Shown: positions 53,305 to 63,035, counted from the first letter of the stretch. The stretch: 64,000 bases of DNA from Lacticaseibacillus baoqingensis (GCF_003946165.1 NZ_RHOI01000009.1:1-64000); one strand, 5' to 3'. Translations and numbers: made by a program. Notes: generated by a model not told the origin, from the sequence alone.

Positions 53305-54312
53305 TTAAGCGGCTTTAACCTCTGGGATCCGCTTGTGGAAAACCACATACGCCCAGATAAAGTAAGCCAACGCGATCGGCAACAAAATGCAAGTAACGAT
53401 CGTCATGATTTTTAAGGTCAACGGACTCGCAGACGCCTGCGTGATCAACAGGCTATGTGCCGCATTGGTCCCGATCAAAACGCGTGGGAAAAGCCCATTG
53501 AAGATCAAAGCCACCACTAAGGTCAGTCCTAACCCGCTGCCGATAAACGACAACAGTTCTTTGTCTTGTAAGACGCCCAAGTGTTGGATCACCGCCGCAC
53601 AAACAATCAAGACGATGATCAAACCAGTTGAAAGCGGCCGCTTCGCAAAGAAGTCGGTTTGGAAAAAGACCAAGACTGCAAACACCACTTCCCCAGCATA
53701 TAAGAGCCAAGAAAGTTTTTGATTCCATGCTCGGGCTCGAATGCGCAATGCGCCTTCTGTCTTCAACCGGATAAAGTTCAACCCATGCATGAAGCACATC
53801 AACGTGACCGCCACCCCGCCAACGATCGTCAACAAGTTAATCTGATCGCCAAGAGCGGCATAAACATCCATATGGCTATCGATCGGCAACGGCTGCATGA
53901 TCGCCGTGAAGATCATGCCTAAGACGAACGGCGGCAAGATACTGCCAATAAACAATGCCCAGCGCCAAATACTGCGACCGCGTGCGGTTTCGGCATGAGC
54001 GGCAAATTCGAACGAAACACCACGCATGATCAAGCCAAGCAAGACTAAGAAGAACATGATGTAAAAACCAGAAAACAAGCTGGCATACCACAGTGGATAC
54101 GAAGCAAACATGGCCCCGCCGGCAGTGATCAGCCAAACTTCATTGCCATCCCAATGCGGGCCGATCGTGGCGATCAGCTGTGTGCGCTCGCGTTCGTTAC
54201 GCGCCAATAACCGCGTCGCCATCCCGACCCCAAAGTCAAATCCTTCCAGGAAGAAGAAGCCGATGAACAATACGGCTAACAACAAAAACCAGAGTAGTTG
54301 GAGGAAACTCAT
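53305..54312 (-). CDS. cydB: Cytochrome bd ubiquinol/menaquinol oxidase subunit II
   Basis: 335 residues, about eight or nine membrane helices. LEGFDFGVGMATRLLARNERERTQLIATIGPHWDGNEVWLITAGGAMFASYPLWYA-type sequence at the N-terminus marks CydB. It overlaps cydA by ATGA and forms the heterodimeric oxidase that reduces oxygen to water with menaquinol. Confidence 0.96.
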   Translation of the reverse strand: MSFLQLLWFLLLAVLFIGFFFLEGFDFGVGMATRLLARNERERTQLIATIGPHWDGNEVWLITAGGAMFASYPLWYASLFSGFYIMFFLVLLGLIMRGVSFEFAAHAETARGRSIWRWALFIGSILPPFVLGMIFTAIMQPLPIDSHMDVYAALGDQINLLTIVGGVAVTLMCFMHGLNFIRLKTEGALRIRARAWNQKLSWLLYAGEVVFAVLVFFQTDFFAKRPLSTGLIIVLIVCAAVIQHLGVLQDKELLSFIGSGLGLTLVVALIFNGLFPRVLIGTNAAHSLLITQASASPLTLKIMTIVTCILLPIALAYFIWAYVVFHKRIPEVKAA

Positions 54313-55733
54313 TTGCCAAACGCCTCCTTCGCAAACGGATCAGCAGCAACCCCATAGTCCGTGTGCAAGTCAGCATCCGGACCATGACGTAAGTTGCGGT
54401 GGCTGTAATAAACCATCACCCCGCCAAGCAACGAGAAGATCAGGAAATAAACAATGTTACTGAACCACAATTGTCCGGCTGTGGTCGTGGCACTGATCGA
54501 ATCAGCAATCGTAAATAACCCATAAACGGTCCAAGGGTAACGTCCCAATTCGGTGATCAGCCAACCTGCCGTATTCAGGATAAACGGCAACCATAAGCAT
54601 AAGCCCAACACCCATAACAGCCAGCGCTTTTGCAGCAAGGTATTGTTTTTCTTTCGACTGAACCACAAGCCCAAAATCGCAACCAATGCCAACAAGACCC
54701 CGCCGCCAGACATCACTCTAAACGACCAAAACAGGGTTTTAACGGGAACATAATAGTTTTTATCTTTACCATATTTGGCTTGCAACTCTTGGTCGACAGT
54801 TTCCATGCCTTTGACCGCACCGGAAGTCTTGTGGTAGGACAACAGGCTCAACAGATACGGGATCTCGATGTTGCCAGACACTTGATGATTTTTAGTATCG
54901 ATCAACTCGACTAATGCCCAAGGTGCCGGATCTTTCGTGTCTTTGTAGACCCCTTCAGTCGCAGCAAACTTCATGGGTTGATCTTTGATGATGAATTGTG
55001 TTTGCAAATCACCTACACCGATTGCACCTACAACGGCGATCAAGCCCACTGTCAGCCCAACGCGTAAAGACCGATGATAAAAATCGACGTGATCATGCTT
55101 AAGTAAACGCCATGCGGCCATCCCAGCCACAGCAAACCCGGCAGTGGTAAACGCACCAAAGATCACATGGGGAAATTCGACCCATAATTGGGGATTGGTG
55201 ATCACCGCACCAAAATCAACCAGTTTCACCCGGCCAGTCGCTTCGTTGATCGCAAAACCAGTGGGATGTTGCATGAAACTATTGGCACTCAAGATCCAAA
55301 TCGCACTCAGTGTGGTCCCTAACCAGACAAACCAGATCATGGCCGCATGTAATGCCGGTTTGAAGCGATCCCAAGTGAACATCCACAAGCCAATAAATGT
55401 GGACTCCATGAAAAACGCCAATAAGGCTTCGATCGCCAACGGGGCACCAAAAATATCGCCCATGAAGCGTGAATAGTTCGACCAGTTCATCCCAAACTGG
55501 AATTCTTGAATAATACCGGTAACGACCCCAACCGCAAAACTTAATAAAAATATTTTGCCCCAAAATAAGGTCATTTTCTTATATAGCGGATCTTTTTTGC
55601 GGACATACATGGTTTCCATGATCGCCGTGACCAAGGCCATCCCAATGCTAAACGGCACGAAGAAAAAATGGAAAACCGTGGTCATGGCAAACTGAAACCG
55701 CGCCAGATCCAATACGGAAACGCCCAAAAGCAT
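54309..55733 (-). CDS. cydA: Cytochrome bd oxidase subunit I
   Basis: 474 residues, about nine membrane helices. Haem ligands are expected at the His in ARFQFAMTTVFHFFFVPFSIG (near residue 21), a His near the middle and a Met in the later part; the quinol-binding Q-loop (about 235-330) is of the short type. The GWIxxEVGRQPW-type motif of the family reads GWLITELGRYPW here. First gene of cydAB. Confidence 0.96.
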   Translation of the reverse strand: MLLGVSVLDLARFQFAMTTVFHFFFVPFSIGMALVTAIMETMYVRKKDPLYKKMTLFWGKIFLLSFAVGVVTGIIQEFQFGMNWSNYSRFMGDIFGAPLAIEALLAFFMESTFIGLWMFTWDRFKPALHAAMIWFVWLGTTLSAIWILSANSFMQHPTGFAINEATGRVKLVDFGAVITNPQLWVEFPHVIFGAFTTAGFAVAGMAAWRLLKHDHVDFYHRSLRVGLTVGLIAVVGAIGVGDLQTQFIIKDQPMKFAATEGVYKDTKDPAPWALVELIDTKNHQVSGNIEIPYLLSLLSYHKTSGAVKGMETVDQELQAKYGKDKNYYVPVKTLFWSFRVMSGGGVLLALVAILGLWFSRKKNNTLLQKRWLLWVLGLCLWLPFILNTAGWLITELGRYPWTVYGLFTIADSISATTTAGQLWFSNIVYFLIFSLLGGVMVYYSHRNLRHGPDADLHTDYGVAADPFAKEAFGK

Positions 55734-55855
55734 ACCTATCCCTCCTTTGATTTGTCCTTCGCTTTCAGCGGAGACGATTAGCGCTCATCCCCCCAAGATC
55801 AGCATAACAACATATGGAAGCGAAGCGTTATCATTATGCTTATACCATAATAATA

Positions 55856-55879
55856 CCGCGTCTAAAAACTCAGACGCGG
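55856..55879 (-). terminator. Terminator of pdp
   Basis: CCGCGTCT pairs with AGACGCGG around 8 nt, with TATTATTATGG after it on the minus strand; the T tail is poor. Confidence 0.65.
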
Positions 55880-55895
55880 CAATAATCATAAAAAA

Positions 55896-57197
55896 TCAGC
55901 TTAAAATTCGGTGTATCAAAGACGGTTTCTCAATTGGCCCGGCTGCGATCGTATAGGCATCGCGCACCTGAGTCGCTACCCGTGCAGGATCCACGCTGCT
56001 GGCATACACCACTGCCAATGTCTCTCCTGGTGTCACTGGCGTGCCCAGCTTCTTATGCAACACGATCCCAGCGGTCAGATCAAGTGCATCAGATTGCGTG
56101 GCCCGCCCGCCGCCGATCTGCATCACCGCGGTACCTAACGCCTTGGTATCCATGGCAGTCACCACGCCGCTGGCAGCGGCTTTGACCGCCACTTTGTGAG
56201 TTGCTTGCGGCAAGCGTCTTGGGTCATCGACGACCCGCGGATCGCCGCCTTGTGCTTGGATCAGCTGTTTGAAGGCCTTTGCTGCCCGCCCGTCTTTCAA
56301 TGCGTCTTCCACCATCCCCATCGCCACTTCTAATGATGGGGTTTTGCCGCCTAATTTCAACATCTGAGCGGCTTGCGCCACCAAAAGCTGATGCACGTCT
56401 TGCGGCCCGCGGCCTTTGAGCAAAGCGATGCTTTCGGCCACTTCTAAGCTGTTGCCGATGGTGATCCCTAAAGGTTGATTCATATCCGTGATCATGGCAA
56501 CCGCTTTGACGCCAGCGTGTTGGGCAATGGCTAACAAGGCTTGCGCCAAATTTTCTGCGGCTTGGTCGTCAGGCATGAACGCGCCATTGCCGCTTTTGAC
56601 GTCAAACAACAACGCATCGGTGCCAGAAGCCAGCTTCTTGCTCATGATGGAACTCGCGATCAAAGGCTTGGAGGCAACAGTACCCGTGACATCCCGCAAC
56701 GCGTATAAGCGCTGATCTGCCGGTGCCAGTTGTTGGCTGGCACTGGTAATGGCTTGATGGATCATGGTCACTTGCTGGATGAATTGTGCGCTGGTTAAGT
56801 GGACATTGAACCCAGGAATGCTTTCCAACTTATCCAAGGTCCCGCCGGTAAACCCTAAACCACGTCCTGACACCATCGGCACCGGCACGCCAAAGCATGC
56901 CACCAACGGCACCAAAGGGATGCTGAGCTTATCGCCAACACCACCAGTCGAATGTTTATCGACTTTGACGCCAGGGATCGCGGTCAGATCCAAGCGTTCA
57001 CCGCTGTCAAGCATCGCCTGCGCCAGCGCCCCTTGTTCTGCATCACTTAAACCATTAAAATAAACTGCCATCAGCCAAGCACTCATTTGATAATCGGGGA
57101 TCTTATCCGCCACATAATTTTGGATCAGCCACTGCAATTCTGCAGTCGTCAACGCTTGGTGATCGCGCGTCTTAGCGATCAAATCGACCATTCGCAT
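55896..57197 (-). CDS. pdp: Pyrimidine-nucleoside phosphorylase
   Basis: 433 residues. It splits uridine, deoxyuridine and thymidine with phosphate to base and (deoxy)ribose-1-phosphate. The start MRMVDLI and the thymidine phosphorylase signature SGRGLGFTGGTLDKLES are clear, with KHSTGGVGDK in the phosphate-binding region. Length normal. It diverges from the adenosine deaminase gene, so nucleoside salvage is encoded on both sides of one 57-bp gap. Confidence 0.96.
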   Translation of the reverse strand: MRMVDLIAKTRDHQALTTAELQWLIQNYVADKIPDYQMSAWLMAVYFNGLSDAEQGALAQAMLDSGERLDLTAIPGVKVDKHSTGGVGDKLSIPLVPLVACFGVPVPMVSGRGLGFTGGTLDKLESIPGFNVHLTSAQFIQQVTMIHQAITSASQQLAPADQRLYALRDVTGTVASKPLIASSIMSKKLASGTDALLFDVKSGNGAFMPDDQAAENLAQALLAIAQHAGVKAVAMITDMNQPLGITIGNSLEVAESIALLKGRGPQDVHQLLVAQAAQMLKLGGKTPSLEVAMGMVEDALKDGRAAKAFKQLIQAQGGDPRVVDDPRRLPQATHKVAVKAAASGVVTAMDTKALGTAVMQIGGGRATQSDALDLTAGIVLHKKLGTPVTPGETLAVVYASSVDPARVATQVRDAYTIAAGPIEKPSLIHRILS

Positions 57198-57254
57198 GTT
57201 TTATTCCTACTTTCCTTAGTTATGCTACACTCGAATAAGAATGGAGGTAAACTC

Positions 57255-58271
57255 ATGGATTCATTGTATCACCATCTCGCTAAAGTCGAGCTGCACTGCC
57301 ATCTCGATGGTTCTCTATCGCTGACTGCCATCCGCCGCTTGGCCGCTTTGGCCAATATCACGCTGCCGGCTGACGATCAGGCTTTAGCCGCATTGGTCCA
57401 AGCCCCTAAAGACAGCCAAGATCTGCTTGATTACTTGAAGCCGTTTGATTTTATTCGACCGCTTTTGCAGACTAAAGCCGCTTTGCGTCTGGCAGCTTAT
57501 GACGTTTGCGCCCAAGCCGCCGCAGAAAACGTCCGCTATTTGGAGTTACGGTTTGCCCCAACCTTGTCACAAGATCGCGGTTTAAGCGTCGCAGAAACGA
57601 TCCAAGCCGTGGTTTTAGGCCTTCATGATGCGATGCAAGTCTTTGACATCACGGCCAACGCCCTTGTTTGCGGGATGCGCCAAGATCGCTCTGGCGCCAA
57701 TACCGCGATGTTCCAAGTGGCCGCGCCGTTGTTGGGTCACGGTTTGGTCGGCGGCGATTTTGCTGGTGATGAAGCCCATTTCCCAACGAGCGATTTGACC
57801 GCCGAAATCAAGGCTGCTCAAGCATTAGGTGTCCCGCTGACCTTGCATGCCGGCGAATGCCACTGCGTCCAAAACATCGTCCAAGCCGTCGCCGCAGGGA
57901 TCACCCGCATCGGCCACGCAACTGCCTTAGCCCAAGCACCAAAGGCGATCGCCGCTTTCGTGAATGCTAATGCAACCGCGGAGTTGTGCTTGACGAGCAA
58001 TTTGCAAACCAAAGCGATCGCTTCACTCGCTGAATACCCGTATCCTCAGCTTTACGCAGCCCATGCCAAATTGACGATCAATACGGATAACCGCACCGTT
58101 TCTGCCACGACGTTGACGCATGAGTACAAGATGTTTCACGACCATTTTAAAACCAGTGTGGCAGACTTTTTAACGTTCAACCTGAATGCCGCCAATGCCG
58201 CTTTTGCCACCGCTGCTGACCGCTTTGCATTGGGCCAGCGCCTGCAACAAGAATATGCCCCTTATCTGTGA
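57255..58271 (+). CDS. add: Adenosine deaminase
   Basis: 338 residues from the ATG at 57255, which has GGAGG just upstream. Zinc-binding HCHLDG (about 12-17), the catalytic Glu in TLHAGE, His in IGHATAL and Asp in INTDNRTVS identify it. It deaminates adenosine and deoxyadenosine to inosine. Length normal; monocistronic with a bidirectional terminator. Confidence 0.95.
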   Translation: MDSLYHHLAKVELHCHLDGSLSLTAIRRLAALANITLPADDQALAALVQAPKDSQDLLDYLKPFDFIRPLLQTKAALRLAAYDVCAQAAAENVRYLELRFAPTLSQDRGLSVAETIQAVVLGLHDAMQVFDITANALVCGMRQDRSGANTAMFQVAAPLLGHGLVGGDFAGDEAHFPTSDLTAEIKAAQALGVPLTLHAGECHCVQNIVQAVAAGITRIGHATALAQAPKAIAAFVNANATAELCLTSNLQTKAIASLAEYPYPQLYAAHAKLTINTDNRTVSATTLTHEYKMFHDHFKTSVADFLTFNLNAANAAFATAADRFALGQRLQQEYAPYL

Positions 58272-58280
58272 TCGAGGCCT

Positions 58281-58333
58281 AAAAATACCGCTGCTTCTGA
58301 TGGCATCACAACCAGAAGCAGCGGTATTTTTAA
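58281..58333. terminator. Bidirectional terminator between add and the minus-strand gene
   Basis: AAAAATACCGCTGCTTCTG (58281-58299) pairs with CAGAAGCAGCGGTATTTTT (58313-58331) and overlaps the stop of the following minus-strand gene. Confidence 0.9.
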
Positions 58334-58995
58334 GGATGTTGACGCGTCTTATATTCAGCCAGCGTCCGTGCCCCTGAAGTTAACACTAAAACCATTTGCT
58401 CAAAATGCATATTTTGGGTCGCCAGCCGCTTCGGTGAGTAAACATAACGCGCCCACTCACGCTGCATCCCTGCTGGCAATGCCGCAAACGCAATGGCTTG
58501 CTGAGGCGCATGATGGGCTAAGCGCGCCTGTAATTGTGGTAAAAACTCAGCATAATCACCGACACGCTGCGAACTGGTCGTTTGCGACCGCGGGGCATGT
58601 GCCAGCCAGCGCAAGTCTAACAATGTGAAATCATCGTTGAAACTGCGCATCCGAGAAAACTTTAAGCCGGTATGGCCAACTTCGCCTGTTGCTTCATCGA
58701 CGTGCAAGTAAGGAAAAATATCGTCTCGGCGCACCCCAACATATCGTTGGCTGGCGCGTTTGGGATACAGCACATCAACCACCCCCAACGCGGCTAACAA
58801 GTGATCTTGGGCAATTGCTTGGATCGCAGTTTGCATTGCCGGCAGATCTAAGGCCAACACCACTCGCAAGTCAGTCGCCTTGGTTGGCGTTTTGGTATGC
58901 GGCACCGCAGCTAACATTGGCAAGCGATCCAGCACTGCATCAGTGAAGACGATATGGTGAAAGCGGTCAAACCCAAAGCGTTTTAGATCGACCAT
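58330..58995 (-). CDS. Protein of unknown function, possible YdeI-like C-terminus
   Basis: 221 residues, soluble, rich in Ala, Arg and His, with no membrane segment. The C-terminal segment FAALPAGMQREWARYVYSPKRLATQNMHFEQM recalls the YdeI/OmpD-associated motif, but the match is weak. I do not recognise the N-terminal 150 residues. It starts 9 bp after the GNAT gene, so they form an operon. Confidence 0.6.
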   Translation of the reverse strand: MVDLKRFGFDRFHHIVFTDAVLDRLPMLAAVPHTKTPTKATDLRVVLALDLPAMQTAIQAIAQDHLLAALGVVDVLYPKRASQRYVGVRRDDIFPYLHVDEATGEVGHTGLKFSRMRSFNDDFTLLDLRWLAHAPRSQTTSSQRVGDYAEFLPQLQARLAHHAPQQAIAFAALPAGMQREWARYVYSPKRLATQNMHFEQMVLVLTSGARTLAEYKTRQHP

Positions 58996-59004
58996 GTGCC
59001 CCTC

Positions 59005-60171
59005 CTAAAAGTAATCGTAGAGTTGTGTTTGCTGACTGAAGAAAATATCTGAAATCGCCGCGATCGTATAAGCATCCCCATCGATCAATCCCAGGCTGTA
59101 GCTGTCTCGCAATGAGCGCACCCCAAATGCTGCTTTGACCAATTGTTGTTCACTTAATTGCACCGCTGGCTGACCTTTTTTCACCCGCTGACAAGTTACT
59201 CGCCCATCATCGATGGCCAACTGCCACAATCCGTCATTGTCTGGGATAAAGTCATCTTCAATGGCAAAAATAACCGGTGCCAAATCGCTGACTTGATAAG
59301 GATAGCGTTGCAAGAAATCTTCAACATCAACGATGCGCGCCATCATAAAAGCAGATACCGAGGTTTTCAACCGTCCCGGTTCTGGCAATAGGTCATGCAA
59401 CGATTCAGGGTTGCCCGTGGTATAAACGAACCGCGCAAACGCCGAGCGGTGCGCACCAATAAAATGGCCTAATGCGATCAACGCTGCCAAATCATCATAA
59501 AACAGCTCATGGAGGATAAACGTGTCGCCAGCGCGTTCATATACCGCATACCCACTGGGATGATCCCCCAAAAGCGCCAGTGCCACTTCGCGCTGGGGAT
59601 AATGGGCGGCTAAGTTTTGCCACCACCATTTTGCCCGGATCAACCCGCCGCGAGTGGCTGCTTTATTCCGCCCATAAATCGCCTGCATCGCCGGGATCGC
59701 CGCAGTGAAAGTGCGCCGCTGCACACTCATGGCCGGATCTGGCTTAGGCACACGCGGGAAATCGACTGCTTGAATTTCATGTGTCACTTGGTCAAACGCC
59801 CCTTCATAGCCAAATCGCCGATAAAACGGGGCAGAAAACGGTGCTAGATACGAAAGCGTTTCGTGCTGCGCACGCATCTGGGCAAATGCTGCTTGCATGA
59901 TCGCAGTGATCTGGCCATTACCGCCGGCCTCCGGATAGCTGGCCACATAACCGATCCCGCTCATCTTATATGAGACCCCGGCAAAATCAACGGCAAAATG
60001 GGTCCCTAACAACCCGCTGGCGAGCGGCTCACCACTGCCCCAAGCGGTTGAATGGGCATAGAGGCTGGCAAAGGCAGCATCGCGGTTGGGAGTTTGCGGT
60101 TTGTTGAAAGCATAGCGCGCTAACGCGTAAAATTGGGCTTCATTGGCTGGCGTCAATTGCTGAACGGTCAT
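59005..60171 (-). CDS. Eis-like GNAT N-acetyltransferase
   Basis: 388 residues. N-terminal GNAT domain with the acetyl-CoA loop YPEAGGNGQITAIMQ, a second GNAT-like domain in the middle (about 150-290) and a C-terminal sterol-carrier-like domain (about 300-388), the layout of the Eis family. Eis of mycobacteria acetylates aminoglycosides; the substrate here is unknown. Ends in YDYF, fitting a C-terminal carboxylate in the active site of the family. Confidence 0.85.
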   Translation of the reverse strand: MTVQQLTPANEAQFYALARYAFNKPQTPNRDAAFASLYAHSTAWGSGEPLASGLLGTHFAVDFAGVSYKMSGIGYVASYPEAGGNGQITAIMQAAFAQMRAQHETLSYLAPFSAPFYRRFGYEGAFDQVTHEIQAVDFPRVPKPDPAMSVQRRTFTAAIPAMQAIYGRNKAATRGGLIRAKWWWQNLAAHYPQREVALALLGDHPSGYAVYERAGDTFILHELFYDDLAALIALGHFIGAHRSAFARFVYTTGNPESLHDLLPEPGRLKTSVSAFMMARIVDVEDFLQRYPYQVSDLAPVIFAIEDDFIPDNDGLWQLAIDDGRVTCQRVKKGQPAVQLSEQQLVKAAFGVRSLRDSYSLGLIDGDAYTIAAISDIFFSQQTQLYDYF

Positions 60172-60344
60172 AAGTCTCCTCCAAGCTGGTTCTATTTACT
60201 ATTAGTATAGACCCAATGAGCTTCAATTGTGGGGGTAAGCTGCCGCAGTGCGCATCAAGGAAGCGTTCACAGAAAAGACACAGTTTGGTGGCGATACCTT
60301 CACAGCACGCCGTTAGGATAATAGTAGTGAAAGGATGAGGCAAT

Positions 60345-60587
60345 ATGTTACTGAATGAATTCGATATGCTCACGGCTCAACTGACTGCTGTGACTTACCC
60401 CAACATACAAGCGCGCACGGAAAATGGCGCAACACTCATGATCCATACGAATCAAAAACAGCGCGAAGACCCTGCTTTTTGGCAGAGCATCCGCGCGATT
60501 TTAAAGGCGCAACTTTGGGTGCCTGTTTCCAAACGGCTGCACCAGCTCACCGATACCGACTGGCTATTACCGCCGACTCAAGCTTGA
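60345..60587 (+). CDS. Small protein of unknown function
   Basis: 80 residues, soluble, with no recognised domain. GGATGAGG precedes the ATG. The 3' end overlaps that of the convergent gene (60578-61072) by 10 nt; no terminator lies between. Real but uncharacterised, or a chance frame; codon use resembles its neighbours. Confidence 0.5.
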   Translation: MLLNEFDMLTAQLTAVTYPNIQARTENGATLMIHTNQKQREDPAFWQSIRAILKAQLWVPVSKRLHQLTDTDWLLPPTQA

Positions 60588-61072
60588 GCTTGCCAAGCGG
60601 CAAACCGATGTGCGGCGACGATCAACGTCACCATCGCATCAGGCGATAAGGCCTTGGCAACGGTTTGCAAATGCCCAGAAGTCGCGACGGCACCAATGAC
60701 TTCTAAACCAAACTTGATAATATTCAAATCTTTCTTTGCAGAATAGCCGTTTTCAAAAACGGGTTCGTGGTTATACGTAAAGTTGATCTGATCTTCTGTG
60801 ATCGAGCCGTCGACGTGGTTGACCATGATCCGATCTTCCAGCGCGGCCATTGGCTGGGCATCTGCCAATAAATTCAGCTTATGATCGGATTCATGGCGAA
60901 AATAGTGGCCTTGAAGCGTATTGAGATAGTCTTGAGCCGGATGCTTAAGCACCTGCAGATAATCCACGGCAGCCACCACTTTTGCTTCTGGCAACTGAGT
61001 GTGCTTTGCCAACAGGGCCTCTGATTGGGCTTCTAACCAATCCGCTAATTCGCTAATACCATACTGATCCAT
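60578..61072 (-). CDS. Protein of unknown function
   Basis: 164 residues, soluble, with possible helical segments; no family recognised. GGAGGTCACGC precedes the ATG. The stop overlaps the end of the convergent gene by 10 nt. Confidence 0.65.
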   Translation of the reverse strand: MDQYGISELADWLEAQSEALLAKHTQLPEAKVVAAVDYLQVLKHPAQDYLNTLQGHYFRHESDHKLNLLADAQPMAALEDRIMVNHVDGSITEDQINFTYNHEPVFENGYSAKKDLNIIKFGLEVIGAVATSGHLQTVAKALSPDAMVTLIVAAHRFAAWQAQA

Positions 61073-61191
61073 GCGTGACCTCCATATATATTATGCTGAG
61101 ATTCATTGTATCATTTTCATTGGCAACTGTAACCCAGCGGTAACGTCAAGACCGGAAAAAGAGCGTATAATTAAGTCAAGGAGGGATGCTT

Positions 61192-61371
61192 ATGCCACAC
61201 GTCACGCATGATTTACCCATGTTCGATGCTTTCGGTGAACCGACGATCTTGCAACCAAAGATCACGTACAAACTGCGGGTCAAAAACGGCTACATCCTCG
61301 CACTCCGCCCCGACCAACATCAACGCAAATTGCCAAATCTATTGCACGTGCACGCTGATCACAAACACTGA
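61192..61371 (+). CDS. Small basic protein of unknown function
   Basis: 59 residues, rich in His, Lys and Leu, with no membrane segment. The ATG at 61192 follows AAGGAGGG at good spacing; an ATG 6 nt earlier overlaps that site. A TATAAT (61166-61171) lies just upstream, and a terminator follows at 61424, so it is probably expressed. Family not recognised. Confidence 0.6.
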   Translation: MPHVTHDLPMFDAFGEPTILQPKITYKLRVKNGYILALRPDQHQRKLPNLLHVHADHKH

Positions 61372-61423
61372 TACCAATTCGCGTGCAGCTTATTAAGGCT
61401 GAACCCATTGTTAGCCTCACATC

Positions 61424-61479
61424 AAAAGCGCCCTTAAGCCACGAATCTTGCTTGGATCATGGCTCGAAGGCGCTTTTTG
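61424..61479. terminator. Bidirectional terminator
   Basis: AAAAGCGCC...AAGCC pairs with GGCT..AAGGCGCTTTTT around about 20 nt; between a plus-strand small gene and the minus-strand DMT gene. Confidence 0.75.
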
Positions 61480-61485
61480 CGCGAT

Positions 61486-62385
61486 TTATGGCGCTTTGGG
61501 TTCCGTGATGCTCATCAACAAGACGGTGATGATGATCAATGTCCCGCCGATCAGCTCAAAAAAGCCCAAATGAAAGCCGAAAAATACGACCGCAGTCACA
61601 GTCGCCCCTAGCGGCTCAAAGGCATCTAATAAACTCACTGCCGTCACCGATACATATTGTAAGCTGATCAAATAAAGCAAGTATGCCACGATCGTCCCGC
61701 CGATCACCACAAAAGCATAAGCCCCCCATTGGCCGATTGTCAGGTGCGGACAGTCTACCCAAAACGGGCGCACCACCGTCATCGCGATACCGCCTAGCAA
61801 TTGTGCCCAAGCAGTCACGACCAGCGGCGAATGGCGTTTTAGCAATTGTGCCGGCAAGATCGCATAAGCCGCTGCTGCCAATGCTGCCATTAACCCCCAA
61901 GCCAAGGCTTGAGGGGTGATCGCCAAGGCAGTCAGCTGGCCTTTGGTCACCACCAACAGGGTGCCAAACATGGCCAAGGCAATGATCAACACATCTGTGC
62001 GCCGAGGCAATTGACGCGCTTGCAACGCCACATAGATCAACACCAATACCGGCGAAAGAAATTGCAAAATGGTCGCGGTCGGAGCATTGGCAACTGCCAC
62101 CGCTTTGAAATAAATGTATTGCATCGCCAGCATTCCAAACAAGATAAAGATCAGTAATTGTCCGCTAGCGCGCCGCTCACGCCAAGGCGCCAGCAATGCG
62201 GTTTTCCCTTGCAACCGCCAAGCCAACACCATCGTGATGACGCCGGCGATCAACATTTTAGAGCTGATCAGCCAGGCCACGTCGACTTGATGATCAAATA
62301 ACATTTCACTGGCCGGTCCTGAGATCCCCCACAACAACGCGGCGATCGTCCCCATGACTAACCCAAAGAGCCGCTTTCTTCGCAT
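61486..62385 (-). CDS. EamA/DMT-family transporter
   Basis: 299 residues with ten membrane helices in two EamA repeats (about 7-140 and 155-290); ATILQFLSPVLVLIYVAL and SLLDAFEPLGATVTAVVFFGF are typical. It may export metabolites; substrate unknown. It starts 10 bp after the tag gene, in an operon. ATG at 62385 after GGAAGG; the upstream ATG has no site. Confidence 0.88.
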   Translation of the reverse strand: MRRKRLFGLVMGTIAALLWGISGPASEMLFDHQVDVAWLISSKMLIAGVITMVLAWRLQGKTALLAPWRERRASGQLLIFILFGMLAMQYIYFKAVAVANAPTATILQFLSPVLVLIYVALQARQLPRRTDVLIIALAMFGTLLVVTKGQLTALAITPQALAWGLMAALAAAAYAILPAQLLKRHSPLVVTAWAQLLGGIAMTVVRPFWVDCPHLTIGQWGAYAFVVIGGTIVAYLLYLISLQYVSVTAVSLLDAFEPLGATVTAVVFFGFHLGFFELIGGTLIIITVLLMSITEPKAP

Positions 62386-62395
62386 ATTGTCCTTC

Positions 62396-62950
62396 CTACT
62401 CAAGCCGCCGCCAGCCAGCCAGATGATCGTCCACTAAACCGGCGCCTTGCAAATAACTATAAATGATCACCGGCCCCACAAACTTAAAGCCCCGTTTTTT
62501 CATATCCTTAGCGATCGTTTGTGACAATGGTGTTTGCGTCGGGATCTCTGCTTGAGACTGCGGTCGATTGACTAATGGCTTGCCGTCTACCCAATGCCAC
62601 AAATAAGCGTCGAAGCTCCCCCAAGCTTGTTGCACCCGTTGAATCGCTTGGGCGTTGACCACCACGGCTTGCAGCTTCAAGCGGTTGCGGATCAGTTGCG
62701 GATCTTGGGCTAAAGCGTCTATCTTTGCAGGCGGCATTTGGGCGACTGCCGTAAGCTCAAAATCGTAGAACGCTTGCTTGATCGCCGCACGCTTTTGCAA
62801 TACGATCAACCAACTCAAGCCTGCTTGAAAGCCTTCTAAACTCAGTAATTCAAACAACGCGCGGTCATCGTGAACGGGTACGCCCCATTCATGATCGTGA
62901 TACGCTTGCAACAAAGGATCTTGGGCGGCCCATGCTAAACGCTCGACCAT
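62396..62950 (-). CDS. tag: DNA-3-methyladenine glycosylase I
   Basis: 184 residues. The N-terminal WAAQDPLLQAYHDHEWGVPVHDDRALFELLSLEGFQAGLSW carries the catalytic Glu and aromatic pocket of Tag; a helix-hairpin-helix segment follows (RNRLKLQAVVVNAQAI). It removes 3-methyladenine from alkylated DNA. The zinc-snap Cys of E. coli Tag near residue 4 is absent, as in some relatives. The ATG at 62950 follows GGAGGTGATCGAT. Confidence 0.92.
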   Translation of the reverse strand: MVERLAWAAQDPLLQAYHDHEWGVPVHDDRALFELLSLEGFQAGLSWLIVLQKRAAIKQAFYDFELTAVAQMPPAKIDALAQDPQLIRNRLKLQAVVVNAQAIQRVQQAWGSFDAYLWHWVDGKPLVNRPQSQAEIPTQTPLSQTIAKDMKKRGFKFVGPVIIYSYLQGAGLVDDHLAGWRRLE

Positions 62951-62997
62951 ATCGATCACCTCCACTGATGTGCGCTCATTATAATCCATTTCAAAGC

Positions 62998-63027
62998 AAA
63001 AAAAAACGACCGAGTCTCCTCGATCGT
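62998..63027 (-). terminator. Terminator of second universal stress protein gene
   Basis: ACGATCGAG pairs with CTCGGTCGT (one G-U) and T8-9 follows on the minus strand. Confidence 0.88.
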
Positions 63028-63035
63028 AAGCGCAA

